The notes: generated by a model not told the origin, from the letters alone. Numbered from the stretch's first letter, positions 9,130-19,481 are shown. The stretch is DNA of 64,000 bases from CBDDKW01 sp965230425 (GCA_965230425.1 CBDDKW010000018.1:74346-138345), one strand, 5' to 3'. Numbers and translations are program-made.

Positions 9130-9480
9130 TTATAGTACATTTCCTAGTAAGTCAAGATGTAAGATTATCGCATCTTCGACTTGATTCAATATCTCTCTAC
9201 CAAGAGTACCTTGGCATTTACCTGATAGCCTTAATTTAGAAATTGTACGAATCTGGTGGCACTGCGCTTTGGACTTTTTAGATAACCCTGTATCTCGCAT
9301 CTGTAGCAGCACTTCAAAAGGATATACTTTTTTTACATTCGACGTGAGTGGAATTACAGTCAAGGTCGTAGCATAACGATTATTTGCATTATTACTAACA
9401 ATTAAAACAGGCCTTGTCTTTTGGATCTCCCCTCCAATCGTAGGGTTCAAATTTGCATAGTAAATATCACCACGTTTCAT
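9130..9480 (-). CDS. MazF/PemK-family toxin (type II TA)
   Basis: A 116-aa member of the MazF/PemK endoribonuclease family, which cleaves mRNA to arrest growth. The opening KRGDIYYANLNPTIGGEIQKTRPVLIVSNN is the family signature: the RGD-like strand, then TRPVLIVSN. The conserved IPLTSN strand and the helix after QIRTISKLRL follow. It overlaps the upstream antitoxin gene by 14 bases, the standard antitoxin-toxin order, so translation is coupled. The stop is followed by two strong hairpins. Confidence 0.93.
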   Translation of the reverse strand: MKRGDIYYANLNPTIGGEIQKTRPVLIVSNNANNRYATTLTVIPLTSNVKKVYPFEVLLQMRDTGLSKKSKAQCHQIRTISKLRLSGKCQGTLGREILNQVEDAIILHLDLLGNVL

Positions 9481-9694
9481 GCGTATCTAATCCATCATCA
9501 ACAGTACCATCAAAAGTATCATCAAGCTCTGCATTTGCCGCATGATAATCAGCGCCTAATTGCGCTTGCTGTAACATATATAACGCTTTAGTAACCACTT
9601 CTGACCTACTTTTAATACTATGTTCTTTCTGATAGCAGCTCACAAAATCATAGAGTGATTTCGGCAAAGAAATCGACATTTTTTGCGATTGCAT
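9467..9694 (-). CDS. Ribbon-helix-helix antitoxin paired with MazF-type toxin
   Basis: A 75-aa protein. The N-terminal KMSISLPKSLYDFV strand and SRSEVVTKAL helix form a ribbon-helix-helix DNA-binding domain. The C-terminal 25 residues are acidic (DDTFDGTVDDGLD) and should wrap the toxin. GGGAG precedes the ATG. The region just upstream, 9695-9829, is AT-rich with TATAAT-like and inverted sequences suited to autorepression. It overlaps the toxin gene by 14 bases. Confidence 0.88.
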   Translation of the reverse strand: MQSQKMSISLPKSLYDFVSCYQKEHSIKSRSEVVTKALYMLQQAQLGADYHAANAELDDTFDGTVDDGLDTHETW

Positions 9695-9829
9695 TGTTTG
9701 TCTCCCACAATATCAACAGCCAATAAGATAATCCCACCAATCATCCTACCAACCAGTCTTACTTTTCATATTAATTATAGTAATATAAATAATAATATCA
9801 TACTTTTTATATTTATCAAGGAATTTTTA

Positions 9830-10346
9830 TTATTTTGCTTTTGGCACGATGCCACAAGCAATGCGGGCGCCGCCGCCACCTAGTTTTTTCGGGGTATCGG
9901 AGTAATTATCTCCTCCAGCATGGATCATGAGAGTGCGCCCTTGAATATCAGCTAGGGTTAAACGCCGATCAATAATCCCTTCAATAGCACGACCTTGGCT
10001 ATCTACTTGCATTACGGGTAAATCACCCTTGTGCCCGGCATCATTGTACGGTCCTAAATGCTTGTTAGTTTTCTCTGGATCGTAGTGGCCACCGGCCGCT
10101 TTACCGGAATTCAAACATGAGCCTTTTTGATGCACATGAAAGCCATGCTCCCCTGGGCTTAAGTCAGATAAGTTGGGAACAAATAGTAAACCATTTTGTA
10201 ATTCTTTAACCGGTAATTGTGCCGATGGGTGCACCTACACCTTTGGGGCTGGTTTTATATATTTTTACAACCACTCGCTCTGCATTAGCAATGGTGATCA
10301 TGCCAAGACACATGACACCTAAAAGTAAACTGAAATATTTTTTCAT
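9830..10346 (-). pseudogene. sodC: Cu/Zn superoxide dismutase, broken by one extra base
   Basis: Periplasmic superoxide dismutase. The true start is the ATG at 10344-10346, giving a signal peptide MKKYFSLLLGVMCLGMITIA and mature start near AERVVVKIY. That frame ends at a TAA at 10206-10208. Removing one G of the pair at 10210-10211 reads straight through ...IGTIT-VKELQNGLLF and joins the long downstream frame. The downstream part keeps the metal ligands and disulfide: GFHVH, GGHYDP, HKGDLP, IHAGGDN, and the signature GGGGARIACG. So either the gene is freshly inactivated or there is a single-base sequence error. All functional residues are intact outside the shift. Confidence 0.9.
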
Positions 10347-10364
10347 TGTTGTGTTCCTTATAGT

Positions 10365-10455
10365 TCTACAACTCAGCCGTAAGCAACTGAGATTGTTTCC
10401 TGGTTATATTTTTGTTGCACGGGAAAACGTTTTGACTCCCCCACAAGCGGGGGAG
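10365..10455 (-). repeat. Dispersed structured repeat, copy B
   Basis: Read on the minus strand, it begins with the hairpin CTCCCCC-GCTTGT-GGGGGAG (10436-10455), then GTTTTCCCG, then AGGAAACAATCTCAGTTGC ending GGCTGAGTTGTAG. The same modules, in the same order, occur at 44568-44715, and the second half recurs at 30971-31050. The terminal stem CTCAG/CTGAG differs from CTCGG/CCGAG of the 44.6-kb copy by a paired change. It lies between the dehydrogenase stop and sodC and may serve as a terminator. Confidence 0.65.
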
Positions 10456-10484
10456 GTTTCTATTTTTTCTTACATAGTCATTTA

Positions 10485-11999
10485 TTATAGCTCAAATTTA
10501 ATACCCTGGGCTAAAGGCAATTCACGACTCCAATTGATGGTGTTTGTTTGTCGGCGCATATACGCCTTCCAAGCATCAGAACCAGACTCACGTCCACCAC
10601 CCGTTTCCTTTTCACCACCAAAGGCGCCACCGATTTCAGCGCCTGACGTACCAATATTGACATTGGCAATACCACAATCGCTGCCTACGGCAGATAAAAA
10701 CTGCTCTGCATGACGTACATCATTAGAGAATATGGCAGAAGATAAGCCTTGTTTCACATCATTATGTAAAGCAATTGCCTCATCTAAATCCTTATAACTG
10801 ATTACATAGAGAATCGGTGCAAAGGTTTCCCGTTGCACAATGTCCCAGTGATTTTCTGCTCGAATAATTGTTGGTTTTACAAAATGACCGGTTTGTTCTA
10901 AGGCTGTACCACCACATAACACTTGCCCACCGGCTGCCTGTGCTGTTTCAATAGCTTGCGTGAATTGTTCTACTGCGGCTGCATCGATTAACGGTCCCAT
11001 TAAATTATTAGTATCTAGTGGATCGCCAATTTTCACTTGCTCATAAGCGAAAACTAAACGTGGTAATAGTGATTCAAGCATAGCTTCATGCACGAACAAA
11101 CGTCGCGTTGTAGTACAGCGTTGTCCTGCCGTACCCACCGCACCAAAGACAATAGCAGGAACCGCTAGTTCTAAATCAGCACTTTGATCGACAATAATCG
11201 CGTTATTGCCACCAAGCTCTAATAAATATTTACCCATACGCTGAGCCACTCGCCCTGCCACTTGTCTGCCCACCGCTGTGGAACCAGTAAATGACATCAA
11301 TGCAACTCGGGGATCATCCACAAATTGCTCAGTAGTACTACTATCGCCAATAAAATAAGAAAAGATCCCTGGCATACCCGCCTGCTCCATGACCCGATTA
11401 CAGATCTGTTGCACGGCAACAGCACATAGTGGGGTTTTATGAGAAGGTTTCCAAACCACAGTATTACCACAGATAGCCGCAATAAAAGCATTCCAAGACC
11501 ATACGGCAACAGGGAAATTAAAAGCTGAAATTACTCCCACAACACCCAAGGGATGCCATTGTTCATACATGCGATGTTGCGGCCGTTCAGAGTGCATAGT
11601 ATTGCCATATAACATACGTGATTGCCCCACGGCAAAATCAGCAATATCAATCATCTCTTGTACTTCACCATCACCTTCAGCTTTTGACTTACCCATTTCC
11701 AGAGCGACCAAACTACCTAAGGCATCTTTGTGCTCGCGTAAGGCATTACCCATTTGGCGGATCAATTCACCTCGCTGTGGCGCTGGCACAGTACGCCATT
11801 GCTTCGCCGCAGCTTCTGCCTGCTGCATTACCTGTTCATAATCAGCAACAGTAGCTGTATTTACCTTTGCAATCAATGACTCCGTGCTGGGATTGATAGA
11901 CTCAATGATTTGCATTTGATTACCCTCAAGCCATTGGCCATCGCCGGAACAGGCACCGGGGTTGAGGTCTTTGATTGCGAGTTGCTTTAATAAGTCCAT
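10485..11999 (-). CDS. Alpha-aminoadipate semialdehyde dehydrogenase (ALDH7 type)
   Basis: NAD(P)-dependent aldehyde dehydrogenase of the antiquitin class, oxidising aminoadipate semialdehyde / piperideine-6-carboxylate to 2-aminoadipate in lysine breakdown. The 504-aa length fits. Visible are the cofactor strand VVGVISAFNFPVAVWSWN, the general base in LELGGNN, the catalytic Cys in GTAGQRCTTTRR, and the ALDH7-like ending with ETGGGRESGSDAWKAYMRR. It starts 12 bases after the upstream dehydrogenase gene, forming a two-gene operon for consecutive steps from lysine. Confidence 0.9.
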   Translation of the reverse strand: MDLLKQLAIKDLNPGACSGDGQWLEGNQMQIIESINPSTESLIAKVNTATVADYEQVMQQAEAAAKQWRTVPAPQRGELIRQMGNALREHKDALGSLVALEMGKSKAEGDGEVQEMIDIADFAVGQSRMLYGNTMHSERPQHRMYEQWHPLGVVGVISAFNFPVAVWSWNAFIAAICGNTVVWKPSHKTPLCAVAVQQICNRVMEQAGMPGIFSYFIGDSSTTEQFVDDPRVALMSFTGSTAVGRQVAGRVAQRMGKYLLELGGNNAIIVDQSADLELAVPAIVFGAVGTAGQRCTTTRRLFVHEAMLESLLPRLVFAYEQVKIGDPLDTNNLMGPLIDAAAVEQFTQAIETAQAAGGQVLCGGTALEQTGHFVKPTIIRAENHWDIVQRETFAPILYVISYKDLDEAIALHNDVKQGLSSAIFSNDVRHAEQFLSAVGSDCGIANVNIGTSGAEIGGAFGGEKETGGGRESGSDAWKAYMRRQTNTINWSRELPLAQGIKFEL

Positions 12000-12011
12000 T
12001 GTTGCTCCTTA

Positions 12012-13100
12012 TTACACTTCATAATACTTGCCAAAAGGATTGGCTAAAAATTGTTTTAAACTAATTTTTTCCTGATAAACAAACCCTTGGTAATTTTTTG
12101 GATCCGCTAAAACCGTATCAACCACGGTGCACATGCCTGCGGCGGTAGTTACTTGGATGGCTGACCAATGATGTCCAGCGATAATTTGCGGGTAAACTTT
12201 CTTTTGATAATTCTCTTCAAGATACACACCTTGCTGTTTACCAGTAACGGACACATAGATTACCACGACATCTTGATAGGTTTTGGGTATGGCACGTTCA
12301 AGAATATTTTTCAATGTATCGCGATCTGAATTTAGCTGTAAATCATTCATCAATAAGCGCATCTTTTCACAATGACCAGGATAGCGGATGGTTTTGTAAT
12401 TCATGGTATTCACTTTACCTGCATATAATTCCACTAAGCTACCTAAGCCGCCGCTGGTATTAAAAGCTTCATAAGATAAGCCATCTAATTGAATGGCTTC
12501 CAAGCCTTCTAACGGTTGAGTATCAATTGCTTGTCCCTGCTCTATGGCGTGACAGAGATTACCATACTCATTGATTAAACCTTCGGTGGACCAAGTCAAA
12601 GAGTATTGTAAAGCATTATTGGCATTGATGGGTAACGCACCGACGCGCATTTTCACCGCATCGACTTCATCAAATTTCTGCATAAGACTATGTGCTGCAA
12701 TAGAAATAAATCCTGGCGCTAACCCACACTGCGGTACAAAGGCAGTCTTGGCTCCAGCAGCCATTTCTTTAATTGCTTTAGTCACCGCCGTATCTTCGGT
12801 GAGATCGAAATAATGTAATTGATGTTGCTTAGCTAACTCGGCCACTGTGATATTACAATAATAAGGCAAACTAGAAATCACTGCTGTGACATTATTGGCT
12901 TGCATGCAGCTTGCTAAGGCAGCACTATCGCTCACATCAATGACCTGTTTTTTTAATTGGGGGAATTTATCCAAACGTGCACAATCATGACCAGACAAAT
13001 CACGGTCAACTAAACACACCTCATACGCACCAGACTCCATGAGTAAACCAGTGATTAAACTGCCTATTTTACCTGCGCCTATGACCATTATTTTGTGCAT
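12012..13100 (-). CDS. Saccharopine/lysine 6-dehydrogenase family protein
   Basis: A 362-aa oxidoreductase with an N-terminal Rossmann fold (MVIGAGKIGSLITGLL, then acidic VDRD at the end of strand 2) and the saccharopine-dehydrogenase-like central domain (GLAPGFISIAAHSL). The size is close to lysine 6-dehydrogenase and shorter than classical saccharopine reductases. With the downstream aldehyde dehydrogenase it would turn lysine (or saccharopine) into aminoadipate semialdehyde and then aminoadipate. Which substrate it takes cannot be told from sequence alone. The ATG is preceded by GAGGAAC. Confidence 0.85.
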   Translation of the reverse strand: MHKIMVIGAGKIGSLITGLLMESGAYEVCLVDRDLSGHDCARLDKFPQLKKQVIDVSDSAALASCMQANNVTAVISSLPYYCNITVAELAKQHQLHYFDLTEDTAVTKAIKEMAAGAKTAFVPQCGLAPGFISIAAHSLMQKFDEVDAVKMRVGALPINANNALQYSLTWSTEGLINEYGNLCHAIEQGQAIDTQPLEGLEAIQLDGLSYEAFNTSGGLGSLVELYAGKVNTMNYKTIRYPGHCEKMRLLMNDLQLNSDRDTLKNILERAIPKTYQDVVVIYVSVTGKQQGVYLEENYQKKVYPQIIAGHHWSAIQVTTAAGMCTVVDTVLADPKNYQGFVYQEKISLKQFLANPFGKYYEV

Positions 13101-13177
13101 TTTTTGTTCCTCACTTTGATTCTTTTTACTTTATTCCCTGTCAGATTGCTCATTTTATTTTGAGCTAACAGCACCTC

Positions 13178-14029
13178 CTACCTAAACGTTTGGTTCAGAA
13201 TTGCTGCTAAACGATAGCCTGCTAATGCTGCACGTTGTTTAGCAATAACTTGTCCTTCTTCAGTATATTGTTTTGTTGGCGTAGTATCTTTGCCGATTAA
13301 ATACACATTCGTCGCCGCGATTTGGTGACTTTCTTGCGCCCAACTATCCGGATCTACATTACTTATGGCATCGGCAAAATCAGCCGGTGGGTAAGCAGCA
13401 GTAATATCAGCAACTAAACCATCGATCAGTGCGGCTTGTGAAGGATAACGCTGTGGTGTATTTAAAAATAAGCCTAAACCAGAATCCCAATATTGGTGTA
13501 AATTATCGGCAATTGGACTTTTAATGGTAAATAAGGACCCGCCACGGTCGCCATCAGGAAATTGACTGCTATAAAGCGAAGCGCAATGCATGGGTTGATG
13601 GATATCCCCGACAAAATGGATCAAAAAACTTAAAAACAAAGCTTTTTCAAAATCATTAGACCGTGGACTGGATAAAACTTGTTCGCTTTGTTGAATAGCC
13701 CAAACCACATTGTCACTGTGCCTTGGGTGTGGAGCTTTTATATTACCGTGGCGAATGGGAATATTGATATAGTGCCAATGATTAAAGGCATTCACTTGGT
13801 GGCCTTTGAGCAAATCAGGCCATATCGCTGCCTTAGAAAAATCCATGTCACGGGAATAATATTGGCCCAAGATGGGAATGAGTTGGTCAACCCGTTGTTT
13901 GGCTGCAGGTGTTAATTGTTGATAAGCAATCTTGCCTATGACTCGATGCCCGGTGTAATTCCACGCCCAAACGCTCGAAACATAACACAGCAAACAAAAG
14001 CTGATCAGTATTTTGCGCATCCGCTGCAT
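13178..14029 (-). CDS. Secreted S1/P1-type zinc nuclease
   Basis: An exported single-strand nuclease / 3'-nucleotidase. After the signal peptide (ILISFCLLCYVSSVWA) the mature protein would begin with Trp (WNYTGHRVIGKIA), and in this family that N-terminal Trp and the following His bind zinc. Other visible ligands are DMDFSKAAIWPD, NHWHYINIP, the HFVGDIHQPMH motif near residue 145, and GGSLF...NLHQYWD. The length of about 283 aa is typical. I start at the ATG at 14029; a GTG lies two codons upstream. Nucleases of this type can scavenge nucleotides in a host. It is transcribed alone. Confidence 0.92.
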   Translation of the reverse strand: MQRMRKILISFCLLCYVSSVWAWNYTGHRVIGKIAYQQLTPAAKQRVDQLIPILGQYYSRDMDFSKAAIWPDLLKGHQVNAFNHWHYINIPIRHGNIKAPHPRHSDNVVWAIQQSEQVLSSPRSNDFEKALFLSFLIHFVGDIHQPMHCASLYSSQFPDGDRGGSLFTIKSPIADNLHQYWDSGLGLFLNTPQRYPSQAALIDGLVADITAAYPPADFADAISNVDPDSWAQESHQIAATNVYLIGKDTTPTKQYTEEGQVIAKQRAALAGYRLAAILNQTFR

Positions 14030-14123
14030 ATCCACTGCCCCTAGAAAAAATTTTTGTGCAATAAAATCACAAAAGTGATAGGCTAAGCATTGAGTCTTTC
14101 AGCCAAGGATTGAGCAACGACCG

Positions 14124-15908
14124 ATGAATGTCAATCATTTATTCAAACGCCTAATGATGGCTTGCGTCATACTGCTCACACTCTTGCATTGGCATCTTAG
14201 CTTAGCTGCGCCTAGTTTGAAATATCAAATTACTGGTATCGACAATCCTGAGAAAAAAAATGTAATCAGCAGGCTAAAGATAGAACAAAAAAACGTTGCA
14301 TCACCGCTCACCCAAACAGGCATTGATCATCTGTATAAGGAAGCTGCAGAAAATGCCAAAGCTGCCTTGGCTCCTTATGGTTACTTTAAAGCCAAAGTCC
14401 GCGTGCAATTAAAACACACGGGTAGCGACACTTGGTTACTTGATATTAATATCATCCCTGGCCCCTTGATGAAAGTGAATCAATTTAGTTTGACGATTCA
14501 AGGGGCTGGAAAAAATAATCCTGCACTACTGAAAGTGGTCAAGAACTTTCCCATTAAACAAGGCGATACACTAAATACAGAAGACTATGATGAAGGTAAA
14601 AGTAAATTACTCAATACCGCCGTGGAGAATGGTTTTTTAGATGCAAAATACACCACCAGTAAAATTTTTGTTGATGTTGCCACTAATCGTTCTAAAATTG
14701 AGCTAGTTTTGAATACTGGGCCGCAATACTATTTCGGTGCAGTACATTTTAACCAAAGTTTCTTTGACCAAGGTTTTCTGCAACGCTTTGTCCGCTTTAA
14801 ACCGGGAGACGACTATTCTTCAGAAAAATTACTCAAATTACAACAGGACTTGAGTAGTACACAGTTTTTCAGCTCCGTTTCAGTTGTTCCAGAGAAAGAA
14901 TCCGCACGTCATAATTATGTCCCTGTTAATATAGATCTCACTCCTAGTAAAGCCAAACGCTATAATTTTGGTGTAGGTTATGGTACAGATACTGGCCCAC
15001 GTGTCACTGCATCCGCTGACTGGCGCCACCTTACAAATACTGGCCACCATATGAAAACTTCTGTTCAATTAGCTGAAGAAGATAGCACACTGGAATTACG
15101 TTATGTTATCCCAGGTGAAAATCCACTAATTGACCAATATTATTTTGGCGCAAGTGCACAGCATCAAACACCTAATGACAGCAAAGGTAATACACAAAAA
15201 TTAACCTATGGTTTTATTGATTCATTTCATGGTTGGCGACGCACCGTCTCATTCAGCTATCAGTGGGATCAATACTCTATCAGAAAAGGGCCAAGAGAAT
15301 ATTCAAATTTATTTTTGCCAAGTGTAACACTCAGCAAGTCTGATGTTGATAACCCTATCTTTCCACGTCGTGCAAAACAGCTTTCATTTACTATACGCGG
15401 CTCTGCAGAACCATTATTATCAAGTACCAATTTTATACAGGGTATCGCTGGTGGTAAGTTTATTTTCAGTCCAACAGAAAAAAGCCGTATGATAATTCGC
15501 GGTAACTTTGGTGTAACTGGCATCAATGATATCGAGAAATTACCTTTATCACTACAATTTTTTGCCGGTGGCACAGATAGCATCCGTGGTTATGACTATC
15601 AAGAATTGGGGCCAGGACGCTATCTTTATGTGGGTAGCGTAGAATTCCAACATCAAGTAAAGGGTAATTGGTACGGTGCAGTTTTCGTAGATGCAGGTAA
15701 TGCAGTCAATAGTTTCAATAATCCAGAAAACCACACTGTTGGAAAAAAGCAGGCTAATATTAATCTATCTGAGCTAGTTAAAGTCAGTGCAGGTATAGGT
15801 GTTGTCTATGCTTCACCTGTCGGCCCTCTAGAAGTCACGTTAGCTAAGCCAATCACAGATTCGCATAAAAAAGTACGCTTGCAATTTAATATAGGCACTA
15901 CATTATGA
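14124..15908 (+). CDS. tamA: Translocation and assembly module TamA (Omp85 family)
   Basis: Outer-membrane barrel of the TAM complex, which with TamB helps insert outer-membrane proteins and move phospholipids. A signal peptide (ACVILLTLLHWHLSLAAP) leads into about 250 residues of POTRA repeats, then a 16-strand Omp85 barrel. The barrel holds the conserved RGYDYQELGPG motif of the inward loop near residue 485. It ends in an aromatic-poor strand LQFNIGTTL. The tamB start overlaps the stop (ATGA), so the two are translationally coupled. Confidence 0.94.
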   Translation: MNVNHLFKRLMMACVILLTLLHWHLSLAAPSLKYQITGIDNPEKKNVISRLKIEQKNVASPLTQTGIDHLYKEAAENAKAALAPYGYFKAKVRVQLKHTGSDTWLLDINIIPGPLMKVNQFSLTIQGAGKNNPALLKVVKNFPIKQGDTLNTEDYDEGKSKLLNTAVENGFLDAKYTTSKIFVDVATNRSKIELVLNTGPQYYFGAVHFNQSFFDQGFLQRFVRFKPGDDYSSEKLLKLQQDLSSTQFFSSVSVVPEKESARHNYVPVNIDLTPSKAKRYNFGVGYGTDTGPRVTASADWRHLTNTGHHMKTSVQLAEEDSTLELRYVIPGENPLIDQYYFGASAQHQTPNDSKGNTQKLTYGFIDSFHGWRRTVSFSYQWDQYSIRKGPREYSNLFLPSVTLSKSDVDNPIFPRRAKQLSFTIRGSAEPLLSSTNFIQGIAGGKFIFSPTEKSRMIIRGNFGVTGINDIEKLPLSLQFFAGGTDSIRGYDYQELGPGRYLYVGSVEFQHQVKGNWYGAVFVDAGNAVNSFNNPENHTVGKKQANINLSELVKVSAGIGVVYASPVGPLEVTLAKPITDSHKKVRLQFNIGTTL

Positions 15909-18900
15909 TGAAAAAAATCCTAAAAATTAGCATTGCAAGTTTCATTATTTTATCGCTAATCCTTGTGTTTTTACTCACGACTCAAGCTGGACTTGGACTG
16001 AGTTACTACGTTGCCAAAGCTTTTACCCCTGGGAACATACATCTTCACACGCTTGAAGGTAGACTGATCGGCCCGATTAAAATACAAGCATTGACTTACA
16101 CTAATAGTAATGTAGAAGTTCAAGCAAGTACTATTAAGCTCAATTGGAAACCACGCTATTTACTCAAGGGCACACTAGATATTAGCAAATTAATTGCCAA
16201 TGGCGTGATAGTGACATTAAAAACTGATTCAATACCTACAGATACTTCTGCTTCTGCAGCAACAGAACATGATCCCATAAAGCTACCTATCGCTATTCAC
16301 TTAGAGAGGGTTAAACTAACCCAATTTATCCTCAAAGATAATCCTGATTCAACGTTACTTTCTTTGAAAAATTTCAGTAGCAAAACCAGCCTCAGTCAAA
16401 ATAAACAAGACATTTTACTCAGCAGTAGTAATCGCTGGTCTAATTTACAAGTTAATATCACTGATAAAAAATCCATCATTTCCAAACAAGGCGCACTCAA
16501 TGTATATGGCCCTCTGAGCAACTACTATCTACAAGCCAGTCAATACCTTGTCGCAACTGATCTCCCAGAGAGTATATGGCAGATTGAAGGACGCGGTGAC
16601 TCGCAGGGAATAAAGTTTAGAAAACTACAAATCCAAATATTAGGTGGAAGAATATACAGTCACGGTAATATTGCGTGGTTACCCACACTTAACTGGCACT
16701 TAGATACACTAGCGCGTAACCTACAATTACAGCAATACAATAAACAATTGTCTGGTAACGTAGCATTCAAGTTGAATAGCCAGGGTAATTTAGCTACAGA
16801 TGACTATCACATCGATGTAAAACTAGAAAAGCTGCAAGGTAATGTGAAAAAATATCCTATTCATGGTCAGGGCGAAGTTCTGTTAAAAAATCATTACCTA
16901 CATATTAAACAAGTAGACTTAAAACTAGGTAATGCCTCTATACAAGCTAATGGTCTGTTAAATAAACGCTGGCAATTACAATGGCAAGCGCATTTACCTA
17001 AACTCAGCGCCTTTACTTCTCATCTACAAGGAGCGATAAACAGCCAGGGCACACTATCTGGATCTGCGGAAGATCCGATTCTCAAAACATTAACCACCAT
17101 AAATAATCTCGCTTATGAAGGCAACCATATTAGTTCACTACAGACTCAACTTAATCTCCACTTGCTTTCATCACAGCGTTCGCAATTGACACTACAAGCA
17201 ATAGATATTGTTGCTGCAGGGATTAATATCAACAACGTATCTGTTAATGCTCATGGTAATCGACAGCATCAAGCCATTGACTTAAAACTACAACAAGGTC
17301 AACAAAAACTAACTACACGAATTCAAGGGCAATTGGATCAGCAACAATGGTCAGCCCAAATCAAGCAGTTTAATTTTGATGAGCCACAATTTGGTCTATG
17401 GAAATTATCGCAAACAGCCATGCTGAAACTCAGTAAAGAACAAGCTAGCTTAAGTGATTTTTGTTTACATTCTCAACATGGTAAAGTTTGCACTAATGGC
17501 CACTGGGTAGACCAACAAGGATGGCGAGCAAATCTCACGATACAAAATTTCCCATTAGCAAGCCTGGCTGGTTTTATTAATCCTGAATTAAAGATTTCTA
17601 ATAAATTGCAAGCAAATATTCATGCACAATCAAAGTTACAGCAAGCAGCTTCTGACAAAGATCATAAAAATACTGCAAAGACAGACTCAATATCAGCATT
17701 AACTGAACCAACTATCACAGCAAACATGGATCTTCAACTTAGTCCAGGTGAGCTATCATATCCGCTTGAAAATACACGCCACACGCTGACAATAACAGGT
17801 GGTCATATGACTGCCACTTTAGATAAAGCAGGTTTGAAAAGTCAACTCAAGTTACAATTACAAGGCCAGCAACCTATCACAGCCTCTTTACAATTACCTA
17901 AATTTTCACCCGCCACCCTCAATAGAAACACACAAAAAATAGTGGGGAAAATCAATTTTCGACTTAATGACTTGAGCATCCTAAGTGTTATTGTCCCTCA
18001 AATTAGCGACCCTGAGGGACAACTTGCTTCACATATTACTCTACAAGGTACACTCACAGAACCTCAAATACTCGGGCAAATTAATCTCAACAATGGTCAA
18101 GTTAATATCAACCAAACTGGGGTTAAGCTGCGTAATATTAACTTACAAGCAAAGGGACACAATCAACAACCCATCACTTTTTCAGGATCAGCACGCTCGG
18201 GGCCAGGCACTATCAACCTCTCTGGCTCTGCCGATGTCTTCAGCTCACCCATGACTGTTAAAGTGCAAGTAAAAGGCGACAATGTCGAAGTCTTTAATAC
18301 CCAAGATGGTACTGTCTATGCTTCACCTGACTTATTGTTTAACATCGTTGACACACGCATTGATTTAACTGGCAGTATTTATATTCCTAAAGCAACCATT
18401 ACACCTGAAGATTTTAGCTCCACGGTAACACTGCCTAAGGATGTAGTCTACGTTAAAAATAATCAGGTAGAAGATCAAAGTAGCATAGAATTTTATAGCG
18501 ACGTTCATTTGCGCTTGAGTAAAGATATCCACCTTAGTTTTATGGGGCTTGATGCGGAATTAACAGGCGACCTAAAATTAAAAGATACGCCAGGTGGCGT
18601 CACTACTGCAATCGGTGATTTAACTGTAGTAAAAGGACATTATACAGCTTATGGACAAGATTTGTCAGTTAGTAATGGAAGATTGTTATTCGCAGGTGGA
18701 CCAGTCACAAATCCAGGTCTTAATATCAAAGCAGTACGTGCGATCAACTCAATATCTTTAGTAGACGAAAATGATCGCTCATCAGATTCTCATGCTGTCT
18801 CCTCATCCCGTGAGTTAGTAGGCATTCAAGTACTAGGAACGCTGGAAACACCCAAAATTACTCTCTTTTCACAACCGCCAGGTATGAGCCAGTCGGAAAT

Positions 18901-19291
18901 TCTCTCCGCGCTTGTGCTTGGTCGATCACCAAATCATGGCTCAAGCTCAGACGCACAAATGCTACTGGGTGCCATGTCTGCACTTAATGCAGGTACTTCA
19001 GCAACGAGCAATCTTAAAAAAGAAATAACATCGACCTTGGGACTAGATGAACTATCTTTAGGCTCTGAAGAGCAATACAATCCAGAGACAAATACTGTTG
19101 AGGAAAATACAGCATTAATGCTCGGCAAAGCACTCAGTCCTAAGTTATTTATTGACTACAGCATTGGCTTAATCAATCCTATTAATACCTTACATATTCG
19201 TTATAAGGTCACTAACCGCTGGACGTTACAAAGTTCAAGCAGTACTTATGAAAATGGTATTGATTTATTTTACACAATAGAAAAAGATTAA
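15905..19291 (+). CDS. tamB: Translocation and assembly module TamB (AsmA-like)
   Basis: Inner-membrane-anchored periplasm-spanning partner of TamA. A single N-terminal helix (ISIASFIILSLILVFLL) is followed by about 1,000 residues of beta-strand repeats forming a hydrophobic groove. The C-terminal TamB domain begins near residue 790, with GDLTVVKGHYTAYGQDL and LNIKAVR. It ends close to the outer membrane with YKVTNRWTLQSSSSTYENGID. At 1,128 aa it is slightly shorter than the E. coli protein. The start overlaps tamA by 4 bases. Confidence 0.94.
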   Translation: MMKKILKISIASFIILSLILVFLLTTQAGLGLSYYVAKAFTPGNIHLHTLEGRLIGPIKIQALTYTNSNVEVQASTIKLNWKPRYLLKGTLDISKLIANGVIVTLKTDSIPTDTSASAATEHDPIKLPIAIHLERVKLTQFILKDNPDSTLLSLKNFSSKTSLSQNKQDILLSSSNRWSNLQVNITDKKSIISKQGALNVYGPLSNYYLQASQYLVATDLPESIWQIEGRGDSQGIKFRKLQIQILGGRIYSHGNIAWLPTLNWHLDTLARNLQLQQYNKQLSGNVAFKLNSQGNLATDDYHIDVKLEKLQGNVKKYPIHGQGEVLLKNHYLHIKQVDLKLGNASIQANGLLNKRWQLQWQAHLPKLSAFTSHLQGAINSQGTLSGSAEDPILKTLTTINNLAYEGNHISSLQTQLNLHLLSSQRSQLTLQAIDIVAAGININNVSVNAHGNRQHQAIDLKLQQGQQKLTTRIQGQLDQQQWSAQIKQFNFDEPQFGLWKLSQTAMLKLSKEQASLSDFCLHSQHGKVCTNGHWVDQQGWRANLTIQNFPLASLAGFINPELKISNKLQANIHAQSKLQQAASDKDHKNTAKTDSISALTEPTITANMDLQLSPGELSYPLENTRHTLTITGGHMTATLDKAGLKSQLKLQLQGQQPITASLQLPKFSPATLNRNTQKIVGKINFRLNDLSILSVIVPQISDPEGQLASHITLQGTLTEPQILGQINLNNGQVNINQTGVKLRNINLQAKGHNQQPITFSGSARSGPGTINLSGSADVFSSPMTVKVQVKGDNVEVFNTQDGTVYASPDLLFNIVDTRIDLTGSIYIPKATITPEDFSSTVTLPKDVVYVKNNQVEDQSSIEFYSDVHLRLSKDIHLSFMGLDAELTGDLKLKDTPGGVTTAIGDLTVVKGHYTAYGQDLSVSNGRLLFAGGPVTNPGLNIKAVRAINSISLVDENDRSSDSHAVSSSRELVGIQVLGTLETPKITLFSQPPGMSQSEILSALVLGRSPNHGSSSDAQMLLGAMSALNAGTSATSNLKKEITSTLGLDELSLGSEEQYNPETNTVEENTALMLGKALSPKLFIDYSIGLINPINTLHIRYKVTNRWTLQSSSSTYENGIDLFYTIEKD

Positions 19292-19481
19292 TTATATATT
19301 TGGTTGCCTACAACTAGTCGCTTACCGTTTTATTATTTTTTTATAATACTTTTCAGGCACAATGCCAGTAAATCTAATCGATCAGCTCATATGTAACACA
19401 CAGTCTCGTTCCATAAAGTATGTATAATTTATATTAACGTAACATAATTCGTTTTAAACACTAATATGATCCTGCGATTTA

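Noticed and set aside
10219..10713. 164-codon plus-strand frame over the sodC start and the dehydrogenase end
   Set aside because: It is antisense to sodC and the dehydrogenase and crosses the dispersed repeat; no protein features.
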